Below are positions 26,549 to 33,159 of a stretch of DNA of 59,012 bases, one piece after another. The stretch covers positions 1-59,012 of the IMG/VR virus record IMGVR_UViG_3300048999_000041; one strand, 5' to 3'. Source of the DNA: a virus. A model generated the notes under the pieces. It saw only the letters and a list, made by a program, of their open reading frames with translations, was not told the DNA's origin and searched no databases. The position numbers were made by a program, and so were the translations under genes. The number at the start of each line of letters is the position of its first letter. Position 1 is the stretch's first letter.

Positions 26549-26836
26549 ATGTTCGTTAAGAGCCCAAACAACGCGAAGCTGGATCGAGAGATCGCAGCTC
26601 AGTTCGACAAGCTGGAGGAGCTCAGAGATAGCCCAGAAGATTATAACAACGTCGTCGCGCGCATAGCTCAGCTGGAGAAGCTCAAGTCTGATGAAGGACT
26701 GAGGCCTCTCAGCTGGGACACTGTGCTCGTCGTCGGTGCCAACATCTTCGGCATCCTCTGGCTCGCCCGCTACGAGCGTGAGAATGTGATCAAATCGCAA
26801 ACCGCACTTCGCAACGTGATAAAGCCGAGACTTTAG
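26549..26836 (+). CDS. Small protein with coiled coil and one membrane helix
   Basis: The 95-residue product has a charged N-terminal helix (DREIAAQFDKLEELRDSPED, RIAQLEKLKSDEG) followed by a membrane-like helix (WDTVLVVGANIFGILWL) and a basic tail. ATG 26549 follows CTAAGGAGC. It is a complete monocistronic unit: promoter P1 upstream and a rho-independent terminator 22 nt downstream. Similar short coiled-coil/TM proteins are common in phage accessory regions. Function unknown. Confidence 0.78.
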   Translation: MFVKSPNNAKLDREIAAQFDKLEELRDSPEDYNNVVARIAQLEKLKSDEGLRPLSWDTVLVVGANIFGILWLARYERENVIKSQTALRNVIKPRL

Positions 26837-26857
26837 TACCGCCCGAAAAAGGATCAA

Positions 26858-26897
26858 AAAGGGAGATCGTGTTAAATACATGGTCTCTCTTTTTTTG
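26858..26897 (+). terminator. Rho-independent terminator
   Basis: AAAGGGAGATC (26858-26868) pairs with GGTCTCTCTTT (26882-26892) through two G-U pairs, followed by a T run. It ends the P1 cassette. Confidence 0.88.
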
Positions 26898-26936
26898 CTT
26901 TAAAAAAATCCCGGGGGACATTTTCCACAAACTAAA

Positions 26937-26951
26937 AGATACTGATACGCG
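26937..26951 (+). promoter_or_regulatory. AGATACTGATACGCG element upstream of P2
   Basis: The 15-mer AGATACTGATACGCG is also found just at promoter P11 (54539-54553), and its AGATACTGATACG core at 53477-53489. Its position at a promoter suggests an operator or activator site for a phage-encoded DNA-binding protein. Confidence 0.5.
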
Positions 26952-26954
26952 AAA

Positions 26955-26980
26955 CTCGCGCATATTTCATCTCCTATAAT
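26955..26980 (+). promoter_or_regulatory. Promoter P2 (CTCGCG-N14-TATAAT)
   Basis: CTCGCG 26955-26960, 14-nt spacer, TATAAT 26975-26980, then GAGACCC. TCTCCT ahead of the -10 is complementary to the AGGAGA Shine-Dalgarno sequence downstream. Confidence 0.78.
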
Positions 26981-27005
26981 GAGACCCACTATATAAGGAG
27001 ATGTT

Positions 27006-27233
27006 ATGACGAAGTGGTATGCTTTGGAAGTGGCGAAGACCGACCTCCCGCTGCTCAGATTCCTGAATGACGGATCCTTCCCTAAGACCCCGACCGGTAA
27101 ATACTATTTGGTATTTGGCGTGTCACGGGACGGGAAAGAGATCACCACTCAGATTCTGACCAAGAGCGAGATGTTCAAGCGCTACGACATGGCCAACACA
27201 AGCCCATTCCTCATCGCTTTAAAAGAGATCTAA
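27006..27233 (+). CDS. Small cassette protein, unknown
   Basis: The 75-residue soluble protein (TKWYALEVAKTDLPLLRFLN, GKYYLVFGVSRDGKEITTQI) is predicted to be mixed alpha/beta. Not recognised. It has its own promoter (P2), AAGGAGATG ribosome site and terminator, so it is a self-contained accessory gene, probably expressed early. Candidate host-takeover or anti-defence protein purely by position and size. Confidence 0.72.
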   Translation: MTKWYALEVAKTDLPLLRFLNDGSFPKTPTGKYYLVFGVSRDGKEITTQILTKSEMFKRYDMANTSPFLIALKEI

Positions 27234-27236
27234 AAG

Positions 27237-27266
27237 CCATTGCCCCTTCGGGGGCTTTGGTTTTGT
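27237..27266 (+). terminator. Rho-independent terminator
   Basis: GCCCC-ttc-GGGGGC hairpin with flanking CCATT/TTTGG pairing, then TTTTG. It ends the P2 cassette and abuts promoter P3. Confidence 0.8.
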
Positions 27267-27267
27267 C

Positions 27268-27293
27268 TTCGCGCATATTTTATCTCCTATAAT
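27268..27293 (+). promoter_or_regulatory. Promoter P3 (TTCGCG-N14-TATAAT)
   Basis: TTCGCG 27268-27273, spacer 14, TATAAT 27288-27293. TCTCCT before the -10 is complementary to the downstream AGGAGA. Confidence 0.8.
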
Positions 27294-27323
27294 AGAATCC
27301 AACCACATCCAAAAGGAGACCCC

Positions 27324-27551
27324 ATGACCAAGAAGATCAAGCAGATCGCTTCAGCCCCGAAGAGGATCGCTTCCCACGTCTACGTTCGTCGAGGCCGTTA
27401 CGGCGTCGCAGCTGGCATCATCGCCGGTAGCGTCATCGCACGCAACCTCGACAACGAGACGTACAAGGAGGCGATCGCCTTCATCAAGCTGAAGGGACTC
27501 GACGAAGAGTTCTTCAACCCAATGGAGTACGACTGGCAGGACATGGTCTAG
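27324..27551 (+). CDS. Small cassette membrane-associated protein
   Basis: The 75-residue protein has a basic N-terminus (TKKIKQIASAPKRIASHVYV), a Gly/Ala/Ile helix (GVAAGIIAGSVIARNL) likely to touch or cross the membrane, and an acidic C-terminus ending MEYDWQDMV. ATG 27324 follows AAAAGGAGACC. Monocistronic: P3 upstream, terminator 8 nt after the stop. The layout is similar to the cassette protein at 32556. Function unknown. Confidence 0.75.
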   Translation: MTKKIKQIASAPKRIASHVYVRRGRYGVAAGIIAGSVIARNLDNETYKEAIAFIKLKGLDEEFFNPMEYDWQDMV

Positions 27552-27558
27552 TTCAAAG

Positions 27559-27588
27559 TGCGAATCCAAAACCTGGGTTCGCATTTTT
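27559..27588 (+). terminator. Rho-independent terminator
   Basis: TGCGAATCC (27559-27567) pairs with GGTTCGCA (27576-27583) followed by TTTTT. It ends the P3 cassette. Confidence 0.85.
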
Positions 27589-27596
27589 CCCTGCAA

Positions 27597-27622
27597 TTCG
27601 CGTAAAAAACATGTCCTATAAT
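27597..27622 (+). promoter_or_regulatory. Promoter P4 (TTCGCG-N14-TATAAT)
   Basis: TTCGCG 27597-27602, spacer 14, TATAAT 27617-27622. Unlike P1-P3 it is followed by a ~120-nt leader with hairpins and a T-rich stretch before the next good start at 27743. Confidence 0.8.
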
Positions 27623-27742
27623 AGAGGAGAAACCGAAAGGTTTTGAACCGCCTATACTATAGTCTTCCCTTCGAGATTATATTTACAACTGGCGATTTCT
27701 TTTTTCTGTCATCATATTTTAAGATAAGAAAGGTAAGTCCAA
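27623..27742 (+). ncRNA. Structured leader or small RNA downstream of P4
   Basis: The segment contains an AACC-GAAA-GGTT hairpin, a GCC...GGC long pairing and a T-rich TTTCTTTTTTCTG stretch around 27698-27710, then a second AAGAAAGG ribosome site. It may be an attenuator for the 27743 gene or a short RNA. Start and end are inferred from P4 and the T-rich stretch. Confidence 0.4.
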
Positions 27743-27946
27743 ATGGACGTTTATATTCTGACAAACCAAAAACCGGATTGGTCGGCACCCACGGGTGCTC
27801 CTATTTCAGTCCATTTAACACTTGACGGAGCTAAGAACGCTTTCTCAGGCGGTAAGTATTTTGACAAATGGCGTACCAAAGACAACGTACGGTGGAGTGG
27901 ACCGGACGGTTTTGGCTCCATTATCAAAATGGAACTACAAGACTAG
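27743..27946 (+). CDS. Small hypothetical protein
   Basis: The 67-residue protein starts DVYILTNQKPDWSAPTGAPI and ends GFGSIIKMELQD, with several Trp residues; probably a small beta-rich fold. ATG 27743 follows AAGAAAGGTAAGTCCAA. It is encoded after the P4 leader and 8 nt before tRNA-Met, so the tRNA may be processed from the same transcript. Function unknown. Confidence 0.65.
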   Translation: MDVYILTNQKPDWSAPTGAPISVHLTLDGAKNAFSGGKYFDKWRTKDNVRWSGPDGFGSIIKMELQD

Positions 27947-27954
27947 ATCTTTTG

Positions 27955-28026
27955 GGCCTGTAGCTCAATTGGTCAGAGCAGCAGACTCATAATCTGTCAG
28001 ATCTGGGTTCGAGTCCCAGCAGGCCT
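27955..28026 (+). tRNA. tRNA-Met (CAT anticodon)
   Basis: The acceptor stem GGCCTGT/GCAGGCC closes a full cloverleaf. The D arm is GCTC...GAGC, the anticodon stem GCAGA/TCTGT surrounds loop CTCATAA, and the T arm is CTGGG-TTCGAGT-CCCAG. The anticodon is CAT. Elongator Met is the simplest call; a lysidine-modified tRNA-Ile2 cannot be excluded. CCA is not encoded. Confidence 0.93.
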
Positions 28027-28052
28027 ATATTTATACTCAAGATAGGAGACCC

Positions 28053-28382
28053 ATGCCCATTTCCGAAGAGCAGACCATCTGGTATCCCGGTATTTACCGC
28101 GGGTTAGAGGGGGACTACGCCACTACCCTCATAGAGGTGAAGGACGATGATCTCGTTCGTCTAGTTCAGGAACGAGCTGCGATAGATGGTGAGTGGACTA
28201 TCGAGAACTGGATTGTTGGAGATAACAATGAATACTTAATGCGCAAGATGATGGCTTGGGTCAGCGATCCAAAAAACATCCATCAGTGCGCAGAAGCAAA
28301 TTTAGTCATGAACCCCACGATCGACTGGATTTGCCGAGAGCTGGCCAATGCGTCTAAGTGGCTTTTTGACCCGGATTCGTAA
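28053..28382 (+). CDS. Hypothetical protein
   Basis: The 109-residue acidic protein contains WYPGIYRGLEGDYATTLIEV, EWTIENWIVGDNNEYLMRKM and WICRELANASKWLF: Trp-rich and probably compact. GATAGGAGACC lies upstream of ATG 28053, and a TATATTT leader motif precedes that. A branched hairpin with a T tract follows about 50 nt downstream. Not recognised. Confidence 0.7.
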   Translation: MPISEEQTIWYPGIYRGLEGDYATTLIEVKDDDLVRLVQERAAIDGEWTIENWIVGDNNEYLMRKMMAWVSDPKNIHQCAEANLVMNPTIDWICRELANASKWLFDPDS

Positions 28383-28430
28383 ACAAACCAGTTCAGATAT
28401 TAGCTCGCGGAAAATTCCTCCCATTATACG

Positions 28431-28496
28431 AAGAGGCCGGATCGACCCTGTAGAGATCCCAACACCCTTAGCGGTGCACCTCTTTTTCTTTTTTGG
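28431..28496 (+). terminator. Branched hairpin terminator
   Basis: AAGAGG (28431-28436) pairs with CCTCTT (28479-28484). Inside are two small hairpins, GGATC/GATCC and CACC/GGTG, and a TTTTTCTTTTTT tail follows. The three-way shape is more complex than a usual terminator. It runs straight into promoter P5. Confidence 0.75.
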
Positions 28497-28498
28497 AG

Positions 28499-28524
28499 TT
28501 CGCGAAAAAAACATGCCCTATAGT
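28499..28524 (+). promoter_or_regulatory. Promoter P5 (TTCGCG-N14-TATAGT)
   Basis: TTCGCG 28499-28504, spacer 14, TATAGT 28519-28524, then GAGACCC. The -10 deviates at one base. Confidence 0.75.
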
Positions 28525-28605
28525 GAGACCCATAACTGAAGCTATCCCAGCTTCGACTATAATCGCGAGATTGTAGTTGGGTTTCTTCTTTGTCATCTAT
28601 TGAAA
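28525..28605 (+). ncRNA. Structured leader RNA after P5
   Basis: Two consecutive hairpins, GAAGCT-atccc-AGCTTC and CTATAATC-gcga-GATTGTAG, are enclosed by ACCC/GGGT. They are followed by the pyrimidine-rich TTTCTTCTTTGTC. This could be an attenuator or short RNA before the 28616 gene. Confidence 0.5.
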
Positions 28606-28615
28606 GGTTTGGTCA

Positions 28616-28777
28616 GTGCAAGCTAAGACGTCTAAGCGGCTCCATAATGTTGTCATCGAGTTCGCGAACGGCGTTACTCGGACTGTGAAGGTTAAAGCCA
28701 TTTCTCGTGAGCACGCTGAGAATCGCGCGCTTAAATTTCATCCGAATGCGATTGGAATCAAGCGTAATGCGTCGTAG
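28616..28777 (+). CDS. Small basic protein, unknown
   Basis: The 53-residue basic protein (SKRLHNVVIEFANGVTRTVK, SREHAENRALKFHPNAIG) probably forms strand-strand-helix. The start is GTG 28616 with GAAAGG upstream. It overlaps the next gene by 11 nt. Its first half resembles small DNA/RNA-binding or modification-associated phage proteins, but it is not recognised. Confidence 0.65.
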   Translation: MQAKTSKRLHNVVIEFANGVTRTVKVKAISREHAENRALKFHPNAIGIKRNAS

Positions 28778-28910
28778 TCATACGACATATTGCGAAGTTT
28801 GCCCTAAGCCTTACGGCTTCTGGGCATTTATATTTGACTTGTTCATGGTTGCCATCACCGGTGGGTTTTGGCTCATCTGGATATTCGTGAGGGAGATGCG
28901 TCACCGATGA
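28767..28910 (+). CDS. Small membrane protein with CxxC
   Basis: The 47-residue protein has RRSHTTYCEVCPKPYGFW followed by a long hydrophobic helix (AFIFDLFMVAITGGFWLIWI) and a basic tail. ATG 28767 lies inside the previous gene, and its stop overlaps the next ATG. Unknown function. Confidence 0.62.
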   Translation: MRRSHTTYCEVCPKPYGFWAFIFDLFMVAITGGFWLIWIFVREMRHR

Positions 28911-29032
28911 AAGAGTTTATCGGAGTAGTGCTTGCCGTTCTTGACGAGCGCAGAATGGATATTACGATCATCGTCACAACGTGTATTTGCATCGCTGCGG
29001 TATGGGCAATACTTCTCGCCTGGACTCAGTAG
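28907..29032 (+). CDS. Small single-TM protein
   Basis: The 41-residue product is mainly one hydrophobic helix (ITIIVTTCICIAAVWAILLA). ATG 28907 overlaps the previous stop (ATGA). Third gene of a compact run after P5. Confidence 0.6.
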   Translation: MKEFIGVVLAVLDERRMDITIIVTTCICIAAVWAILLAWTQ

Positions 29033-29057
29033 AGTCCACTATATTTTGAAAGGAAAT

Positions 29058-29843
29058 ATGCACATCATCAATGACGCACAGAAGCGAGTTCAGGATTTCG
29101 TTTCTGAGAACTCGTCAACGCTCCTCACTGCCGGTGGGGTTGTCGGCACAGTTACCACCGCGGTTCTGGCTGGTCGTGCCGGATACAAAGCAGCAGAGAT
29201 TGTCGCTGATCACCCGATGTTGCAAGACGTTGGGAAAGACGAAAAAGAGCTTCGTGATCGAACGAGAACCGAAAAGATTCAACTCGTCTGGTCAATCTAT
29301 ATTCCCCCCGTGATCACCGGCGGAGCAACAATCGCCAGCATTATCATGGCAAACAAGATGTCGGCTCAGCGTGCTGCCGCTCTGGCGGCTGCGTACGGTC
29401 TGTCACAGAAGCAATTCGAGGAATACAAGGCCAAGGTGGCTGAGAAGATCACTGGTCCGAAGAAGCAGCAGATCGCCGATGAGCTCGCACAGGAGAGAGT
29501 AGATCGTGCTCCGGGCGCATCGCAGATCGTCATCATCAACGGCGACGATGTTCTCTGCTTTGACGAGCCTACTGGTCGATACTTCAAGAGCTCCATGGAG
29601 AAGATCAATCGAGCGGCCAACTCAACCAACCAAGAGATCATCTCACACGGTCATGCCCGAGCTTCGCATTTCTACGAAGAGCTCGAGCTGCCGCCGACTA
29701 CCTGGTCCAACGACGTTGGTTGGAACCTGGACAACATGCTGGAGCTCGATATCACCACCACACAGGCGGATGATGGCAGGCCATGCTTGTCCATCAACTT
29801 TGCTCGCTTCCCGAACGAGGACTACCACCGCCAGGTGTATTAG
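29058..29843 (+). CDS. DUF6353 family membrane-linked protein (copy 1)
   Basis: The 261-residue product matches the phage DUF6353 pattern: SENSSTLLTAGGVVGTVTTA followed by VLAGRAGYKAAEI, a second hydrophobic segment IPPVITGGATIASIIMANK, AALAAAYGLSQKQFEEYKAK, and a C-terminal globular part (GDDVLCFDEPTGRYF, DVGWNLDNMLELDI). Two hydrophobic helices suggest a membrane hairpin with a cytoplasmic domain. The second copy is at 34440. AAAGGAAATATG start with a TATATTTTG leader. The family is widespread in phages, with unknown function. Confidence 0.8.
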   Translation: MHIINDAQKRVQDFVSENSSTLLTAGGVVGTVTTAVLAGRAGYKAAEIVADHPMLQDVGKDEKELRDRTRTEKIQLVWSIYIPPVITGGATIASIIMANKMSAQRAAALAAAYGLSQKQFEEYKAKVAEKITGPKKQQIADELAQERVDRAPGASQIVIINGDDVLCFDEPTGRYFKSSMEKINRAANSTNQEIISHGHARASHFYEELELPPTTWSNDVGWNLDNMLELDITTTQADDGRPCLSINFARFPNEDYHRQVY

Positions 29844-29991
29844 GAGAGAAACCAAATTTGGGCGTATGAGGATCGACAAAAAGGTATGAGGGCACTTCAT
29901 ATTTTACAAATCGATCGCCCCAGTCCCGGGGAAAGCGGAGCACGTGCGTTTCGCCGCCCAATTATATTTTGTACCAAAAAAGGAGAGTTGT

Positions 29992-30144
29992 ATGTTTAAG
30001 AAGGACAAGCCGGTCTATAAGCGCCTTACTGACATCCGGCCCAAGTCTAAGAAGACCCCGAATAAGAAGCTCGTCGGAGCAAGTGTTGGTGTTGTTACCG
30101 TGCTGCTCGGATTGAGCGCCTTTAAGAACCGGGGACAGAAGTGA
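29992..30144 (+). CDS. Small basic single-TM protein
   Basis: The 50-residue product has a strongly basic N-terminus (FKKDKPVYKRL, KSKKTPNKK), then a hydrophobic helix (LVGASVGVVTVLLGLSAF). AAAGGAGAG precedes ATG 29992. The stop overlaps the next GTG start (GTGA). The preceding ~150 nt (29844-29991) hold no gene that I can support, only a TTATATTTTG leader motif. Confidence 0.68.
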   Translation: MFKKDKPVYKRLTDIRPKSKKTPNKKLVGASVGVVTVLLGLSAFKNRGQK

Positions 30145-30329
30145 TCCGTGGAGCGGTAATTCTAGCCGTGGGGTTCTCCCTCGGCTACGCCAAGGCCATG
30201 CACGATTCAGAAGATATTCGTGCTTTGCTTGCTCAGGCGGTTGATCTACTGCAGGAGCAGCAGCGAAAGTCGGAGGAAGCAGTTGATGGGACGGCAACCG
30301 AGACCCCCGAAGGAGAGACACATGAGTGA
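30141..30329 (+). CDS. Small protein with N-terminal hydrophobic helix
   Basis: The 62-residue product has an N-terminal helix (RGAVILAVGFSLGYAKAM) and a Gln/Glu-rich helical tail. GTG 30141 overlaps the upstream stop. Part of a tightly packed run 29992-31589. Confidence 0.65.
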   Translation: MIRGAVILAVGFSLGYAKAMHDSEDIRALLAQAVDLLQEQQRKSEEAVDGTATETPEGETHE

Positions 30330-30657
30330 CCGAAATGGAGAGGCCGCCGAGCTCGCTGAGCGTGCGGCTAGACAGGGAAAGCAGGCCGGTAAGAACGCCG
30401 CTCGAGCGGCTAAGGCGGTTGCAGAAGACGTGGCTGACACCGTCGTCGACGAGACCCGAGACACCTTGGACAAGCTCGAACAGACTGGAGAGGATGTCAT
30501 GGGCGCAGCTCGTCGTGTGAACCCGAGGACGCTCAGTCGTATCTCTGGTGATACTGGTATGGGCTTCCTTGCCCTGTCCGTGTCTCTATACACCGGAGCC
30601 GTCGCAATTAGCAAGTTCCGCGCAGTCTACGCCGGACGCAGTTCGGTCATCGACTAG
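30322..30657 (+). CDS. Ala-rich helical protein with C-terminal membrane segment
   Basis: The 111-residue product has an amphipathic Ala/Glu/Arg-rich region (LAERAARQGKQAGKNAARAA) resembling LEA- or apolipoprotein-like helices, and a hydrophobic C-terminal part (GMGFLALSVSLYTGAVAI). ATG 30322 follows AAGGAGAGAC. Unknown role in the DUF6353-linked gene block. Confidence 0.7.
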   Translation: MSDRNGEAAELAERAARQGKQAGKNAARAAKAVAEDVADTVVDETRDTLDKLEQTGEDVMGAARRVNPRTLSRISGDTGMGFLALSVSLYTGAVAISKFRAVYAGRSSVID

Positions 30658-30987
30658 ATGGATCGTGACCAATTTGAGAACATCCTGGATGCGCAAATCA
30701 AGCGTGTCCGGGATGTTCTGGTCTTAAAAGCGACCGAATACGCTAACGAAGATCGTCTCGCCAATTTCAAAAAGGCGGCGGTCCTTGCTGGTCGAGGAAT
30801 TCCGCAAATTATTGGTGGGATGATGATAAAACATACTGTGTCCATCTACGACATGATCGAAAGCGGCAAGCCATATTCTATTGATGTATGGAATGAGAAG
30901 ATCACCGACCACATCAACTACCTTATTCTTCTACGCGCCTCTTTGATCGAGAACGCTAATTCAGACCAAGGAACTTTATCTTGTTAA
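30658..30987 (+). CDS. DUF1599-like (Nmad1) protein
   Basis: The 109-residue product has the pattern VLVLKATEYANEDRLANFKK, IIGGMMIKHTVSIYDMI, and a C-terminal KITDHINYLILLRASLI helix. This fits the nucleotide-modification-associated domain 1/DUF1599 family, often encoded by phages near genes for DNA or nucleotide metabolism. ATG 30658 directly abuts the previous stop. Function of the family is not settled. Confidence 0.7.
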   Translation: MDRDQFENILDAQIKRVRDVLVLKATEYANEDRLANFKKAAVLAGRGIPQIIGGMMIKHTVSIYDMIESGKPYSIDVWNEKITDHINYLILLRASLIENANSDQGTLSC

Positions 30988-31589
30988 AGAAAGTCATTAC
31001 CTATACCAACCCGTTCACCGACGAAGAGGTGAGCGAGGAGCATTACTTCCATATTTCCAAGGCCGATCTGGTCGAGATGGAGATGGAGGAGCATAATGCT
31101 ACATACGAGAAAGACGGCGAACAGCTCACCGGCATGCAGGCCAAGCTTCAACGAGTTATCGATTCCGAAGACGGCAAGGCCATTCTTTCAGAGTTTAAGG
31201 ACATCATTCGCCGGTCTTATGGCAAGAAAGACGGAGATCGCTTTATCAAGTCTTCTGAGATTTGGGCGGAGTTCTCTTCGTCCGAAGCGTATTCTCAGCT
31301 CATATTTGATCTGTGCACGGATGCTGAAATTGCTGGCGAGTTTGTCACCGGTATCATTCCCAAGAACTTGGATAAGATCGCTGAAGAGATTAAGTCGCGG
31401 GCAGATGTGGATCAAAGCGAGCCGGAGATCGACACAGCTCCTGATGTCGTTAATAATGCTAATATTTCTACAGCTTGGCCTTCCGACGAGGACTCAATCG
31501 CTCAAATTCTGTCACCCGACGAAGTGGCGGCAATGGACTCTGATGAACTGAAGTCCGGTCTTGCCGAAGGGCGCTACAAGCTCTCCTAG
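30981..31589 (+). CDS. Acidic phage protein of unknown function (tail-chaperone-like)
   Basis: The 202-residue acidic product starts from TTG 30981 (LKKVITYTNPFTDEEVSEEH), overlapping the previous gene. It has a helical core IDSEDGKAILSEFKDIIRRS, YGKKDGDRFIKSSEIWAEFS and EAYSQLIFDLCTDAEIAGEF, and an acidic tail. The pattern recurs in Firmicutes phages, where it is sometimes annotated as a tail assembly chaperone; here it lies outside the tail module. It ends 12 bases before the structured RNA begins. Confidence 0.7.
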   Translation: MLKKVITYTNPFTDEEVSEEHYFHISKADLVEMEMEEHNATYEKDGEQLTGMQAKLQRVIDSEDGKAILSEFKDIIRRSYGKKDGDRFIKSSEIWAEFSSSEAYSQLIFDLCTDAEIAGEFVTGIIPKNLDKIAEEIKSRADVDQSEPEIDTAPDVVNNANISTAWPSDEDSIAQILSPDEVAAMDSDELKSGLAEGRYKLS

Positions 31590-31601
31590 AGAGGGGTCTC
31601 A

Positions 31602-32500
31602 CATAAAAGGGGTATAGGGCGGCTAAAGCGTCTTATATTAAACGACAGCAACGCTCGGTGCAGATGCGGTACTATTCCGTGGAGGGATATGCTCCGTCTG
31701 GTAAGGTAAACCGACGACATGCGCCCCTTTTATGCTCTATATTTCAAAACGTGATGGGACACGCCCATCGCCGTAAGTCCTGACGCTTATTGTACGAAGG
31801 TTTATGTACTAAGCTAAGGTAATCGGCAAACCTTCTGAGTTAGTCGCAGAAGTTGTTGCAAACCCTGGGGTAGTGACCCAGGTACCTGAGGGATCGACTC
31901 CTCGGGTAAGTCTTATCTAGGTGCTAATCGACCTAGAATACTTCGTCGGGAACCCTACCGTTCAAGTACAAGTACCGACGTCGAAAGTATGGTTGGGTCT
32001 GCTAACAAATACCATACTAAAAATAGAACGCGCAAAAAGGGCCCAAGAGCGCGTTCGACAACACAGCAGTTCATGGCAGTAAAACAAATAACTATAGCGT
32101 TCCCGTAACATTGTTCGCTGGTACGGGCTGATTTACATCCATCAGAGCTATAGTTCATAGATCCCATCTCACGGCCGCGACCTCCAGGTAAGAGGCGAGG
32201 GGTGCAAGCGAAAGCCGGACTGGCGCCAGTTTAGGCGGCCGGATAAGCTCTGCGGAGGGATACACAACCTGCCCGCCGTGGGTAGTAAGTAGGCCTGCTC
32301 TACTAATTCAGGAAGTCCGATCCCCCAGACAATTGTGCCCTTCGTCGGTGTACGGTTGATCTGGGGGTAGGCACTTAATCTTAGATAGGTCGAGTATCCG
32401 GTAAAGGCAGGAAGGCGTACATCCAATCGCTTCCACCGTGAGGATAAAATGTCAGTAATAGGCGCGGTAGGGACTTATCAGCCGCCTGCTACCTATCTAT
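31602..32500 (+). ncRNA. Large ornate structured RNA (RNA-A), GOLLD/ROOL-like in size, class unknown
   Basis: About 900 nt with no convincing reading frame, packed with helices. CATAAAAGGGG (31602-31612) pairs perfectly with CCCCTTTTATG (31725-31735). GATGGG/CCCATC is at 31753/31764, CCTGGG/CCCAGG at 31864/31877 and ACCTGAGG/CCTCGGGT at 31884/31900. GAACGCGC/GCGCGTTC is at 32026/32049. CTATAGC/GCTATAG (32092/32147) encloses CCCGTA/TACGGG and CTGAT/ATCAG, a three-way junction. CCCCCAG/CTGGGGG is at 32322/32361. The 31750-31910 section is repeated in RNA-B at 43.5 kb with compensatory changes. Large ornate RNAs of this size (GOLLD, ROOL) are known from phages and often lie near tRNAs, but membership cannot be shown here. 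Promoter P6 follows at once. Ends are approximate. Confidence 0.82.
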
Positions 32501-32501
32501 A

Positions 32502-32527
32502 TTCGCGTAAAAAACTACTCCTATAAT
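32502..32527 (+). promoter_or_regulatory. Promoter P6 (TTCGCG-N14-TATAAT)
   Basis: TTCGCG 32502-32507, spacer 14, TATAAT 32522-32527. TACTCCT ahead of the -10 is complementary to AGGAGTA at the ribosome site. Confidence 0.8.
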
Positions 32528-32555
32528 AGAAGACCCTACCTACAAGGAGTATCTA

Positions 32556-32822
32556 ATGGAAAGCCCTGATTTTACCCCGCGCAATGTCGCGAAGTTCGTA
32601 GTCAAGGCCATTGTTGCCGGAAGAGCTGCTCAGCTCGCCGAAGACGCCATCACCGATTACACGCGGTTCGAGGAAGACGATATGATCGTCGACATCTCGA
32701 CCAGCGTGATCGGCTGGTACGTCTCGGACAAGCTGAAGCCCTACACCGACAAGATGGTCGACAAGACTGCCGACTTCATCGCCGCAAAGCGCGGTAAGAA
32801 GGACACCACAGAGACCCAGTAG
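32556..32822 (+). CDS. Small cassette protein, membrane-associated
   Basis: The 88-residue product (RNVAKFVVKAIVAGRAAQLA, DISTSVIGWYVSDKLKPYTD) has two amphipathic or weakly hydrophobic helices and a basic tail. AAGGAGTATCTA precedes ATG 32556. Complete cassette: P6, gene, terminator. It looks like the 27324 cassette product in size and in the alternating Gly/Ala/Ile helix. Function unknown. Confidence 0.75.
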   Translation: MESPDFTPRNVAKFVVKAIVAGRAAQLAEDAITDYTRFEEDDMIVDISTSVIGWYVSDKLKPYTDKMVDKTADFIAAKRGKKDTTETQ

Positions 32823-32830
32823 CTGGTCAA

Positions 32831-32869
32831 ATGAGGATCTGCCTAATACGCAGGTTCTCATTTTGTTTT
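32831..32869 (+). terminator. Rho-independent terminator
   Basis: ATGAG-ATCTGC pairs with GCAG-TTCTCAT around a short loop, followed by TTTTGTTTT, whose end forms the TTCGCG of promoter P7. Confidence 0.82.
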
Positions 32870-32893
32870 CGCGTTATATTCATCTCCTATAAT
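32868..32893 (+). promoter_or_regulatory. Promoter P7 (TTCGCG-N14-TATAAT)
   Basis: TTCGCG 32868-32873, spacer 14, TATAAT 32888-32893, then GAGACC. It overlaps the upstream terminator T tract. Confidence 0.8.
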
Positions 32894-32922
32894 GAGACCT
32901 ATATCTATCTAAGGAGACCCTT

Positions 32923-33090
32923 ATGGACACCGATCGATTCCTCACCAACCTTCAGCATCAGGCTGAAGACAATCCGGTGCTGGCTCTCGGAGTTGCAGCT
33001 GCGCTGTTTACTTCGCTGAGCAAGCTCCTGAATGCCGCTGCCTGGAAGAAGGAAGTGAGTCGACGGACCCTGAAGGACCGAAAGAAGTAG
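32923..33090 (+). CDS. Small cassette protein with one hydrophobic helix
   Basis: The 55-residue product has NLQHQAEDNPVLALGVAAAL, a membrane-like helix, and a basic C-terminus (KKEVSRRTLKDRKK). TAAGGAGACCC precedes ATG 32923. Its own promoter P7 and terminator make a monocistronic unit. Unknown function. Confidence 0.72.
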   Translation: MDTDRFLTNLQHQAEDNPVLALGVAAALFTSLSKLLNAAAWKKEVSRRTLKDRKK

Positions 33091-33100
33091 TCACCTTATA

Positions 33101-33130
33101 ATGAGAATCCAAAACATGGGTTCTCATTTT
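33101..33130 (+). terminator. Rho-independent terminator
   Basis: ATGAGAATCC pairs with GGGTTCTCAT, followed by TTT. It is nearly the same design as the terminator at 27559. Confidence 0.83.
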
Positions 33131-33133
33131 GCC

Positions 33134-33159
33134 TTCGCGTAAAAAACACTCCCTATAAT
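33134..33159 (+). promoter_or_regulatory. Promoter P8 (TTCGCG-N14-TATAAT)
   Basis: TTCGCG 33134-33139, spacer 14, TATAAT 33154-33159. It transcribes a short structured RNA ending in a strong terminator. Confidence 0.8.

Noticed and set aside
31955-32426. Short minus-strand frames over RNA-A
   Set aside because: They disagree with the perfect RNA helices and lack ribosome sites; no family resemblance.
31602-32500. Group I or group II intron as explanation of RNA-A
   Set aside because: No split exon flanks it, no intron-encoded protein is present, and I see no group II domain V or clear group I P7 core.
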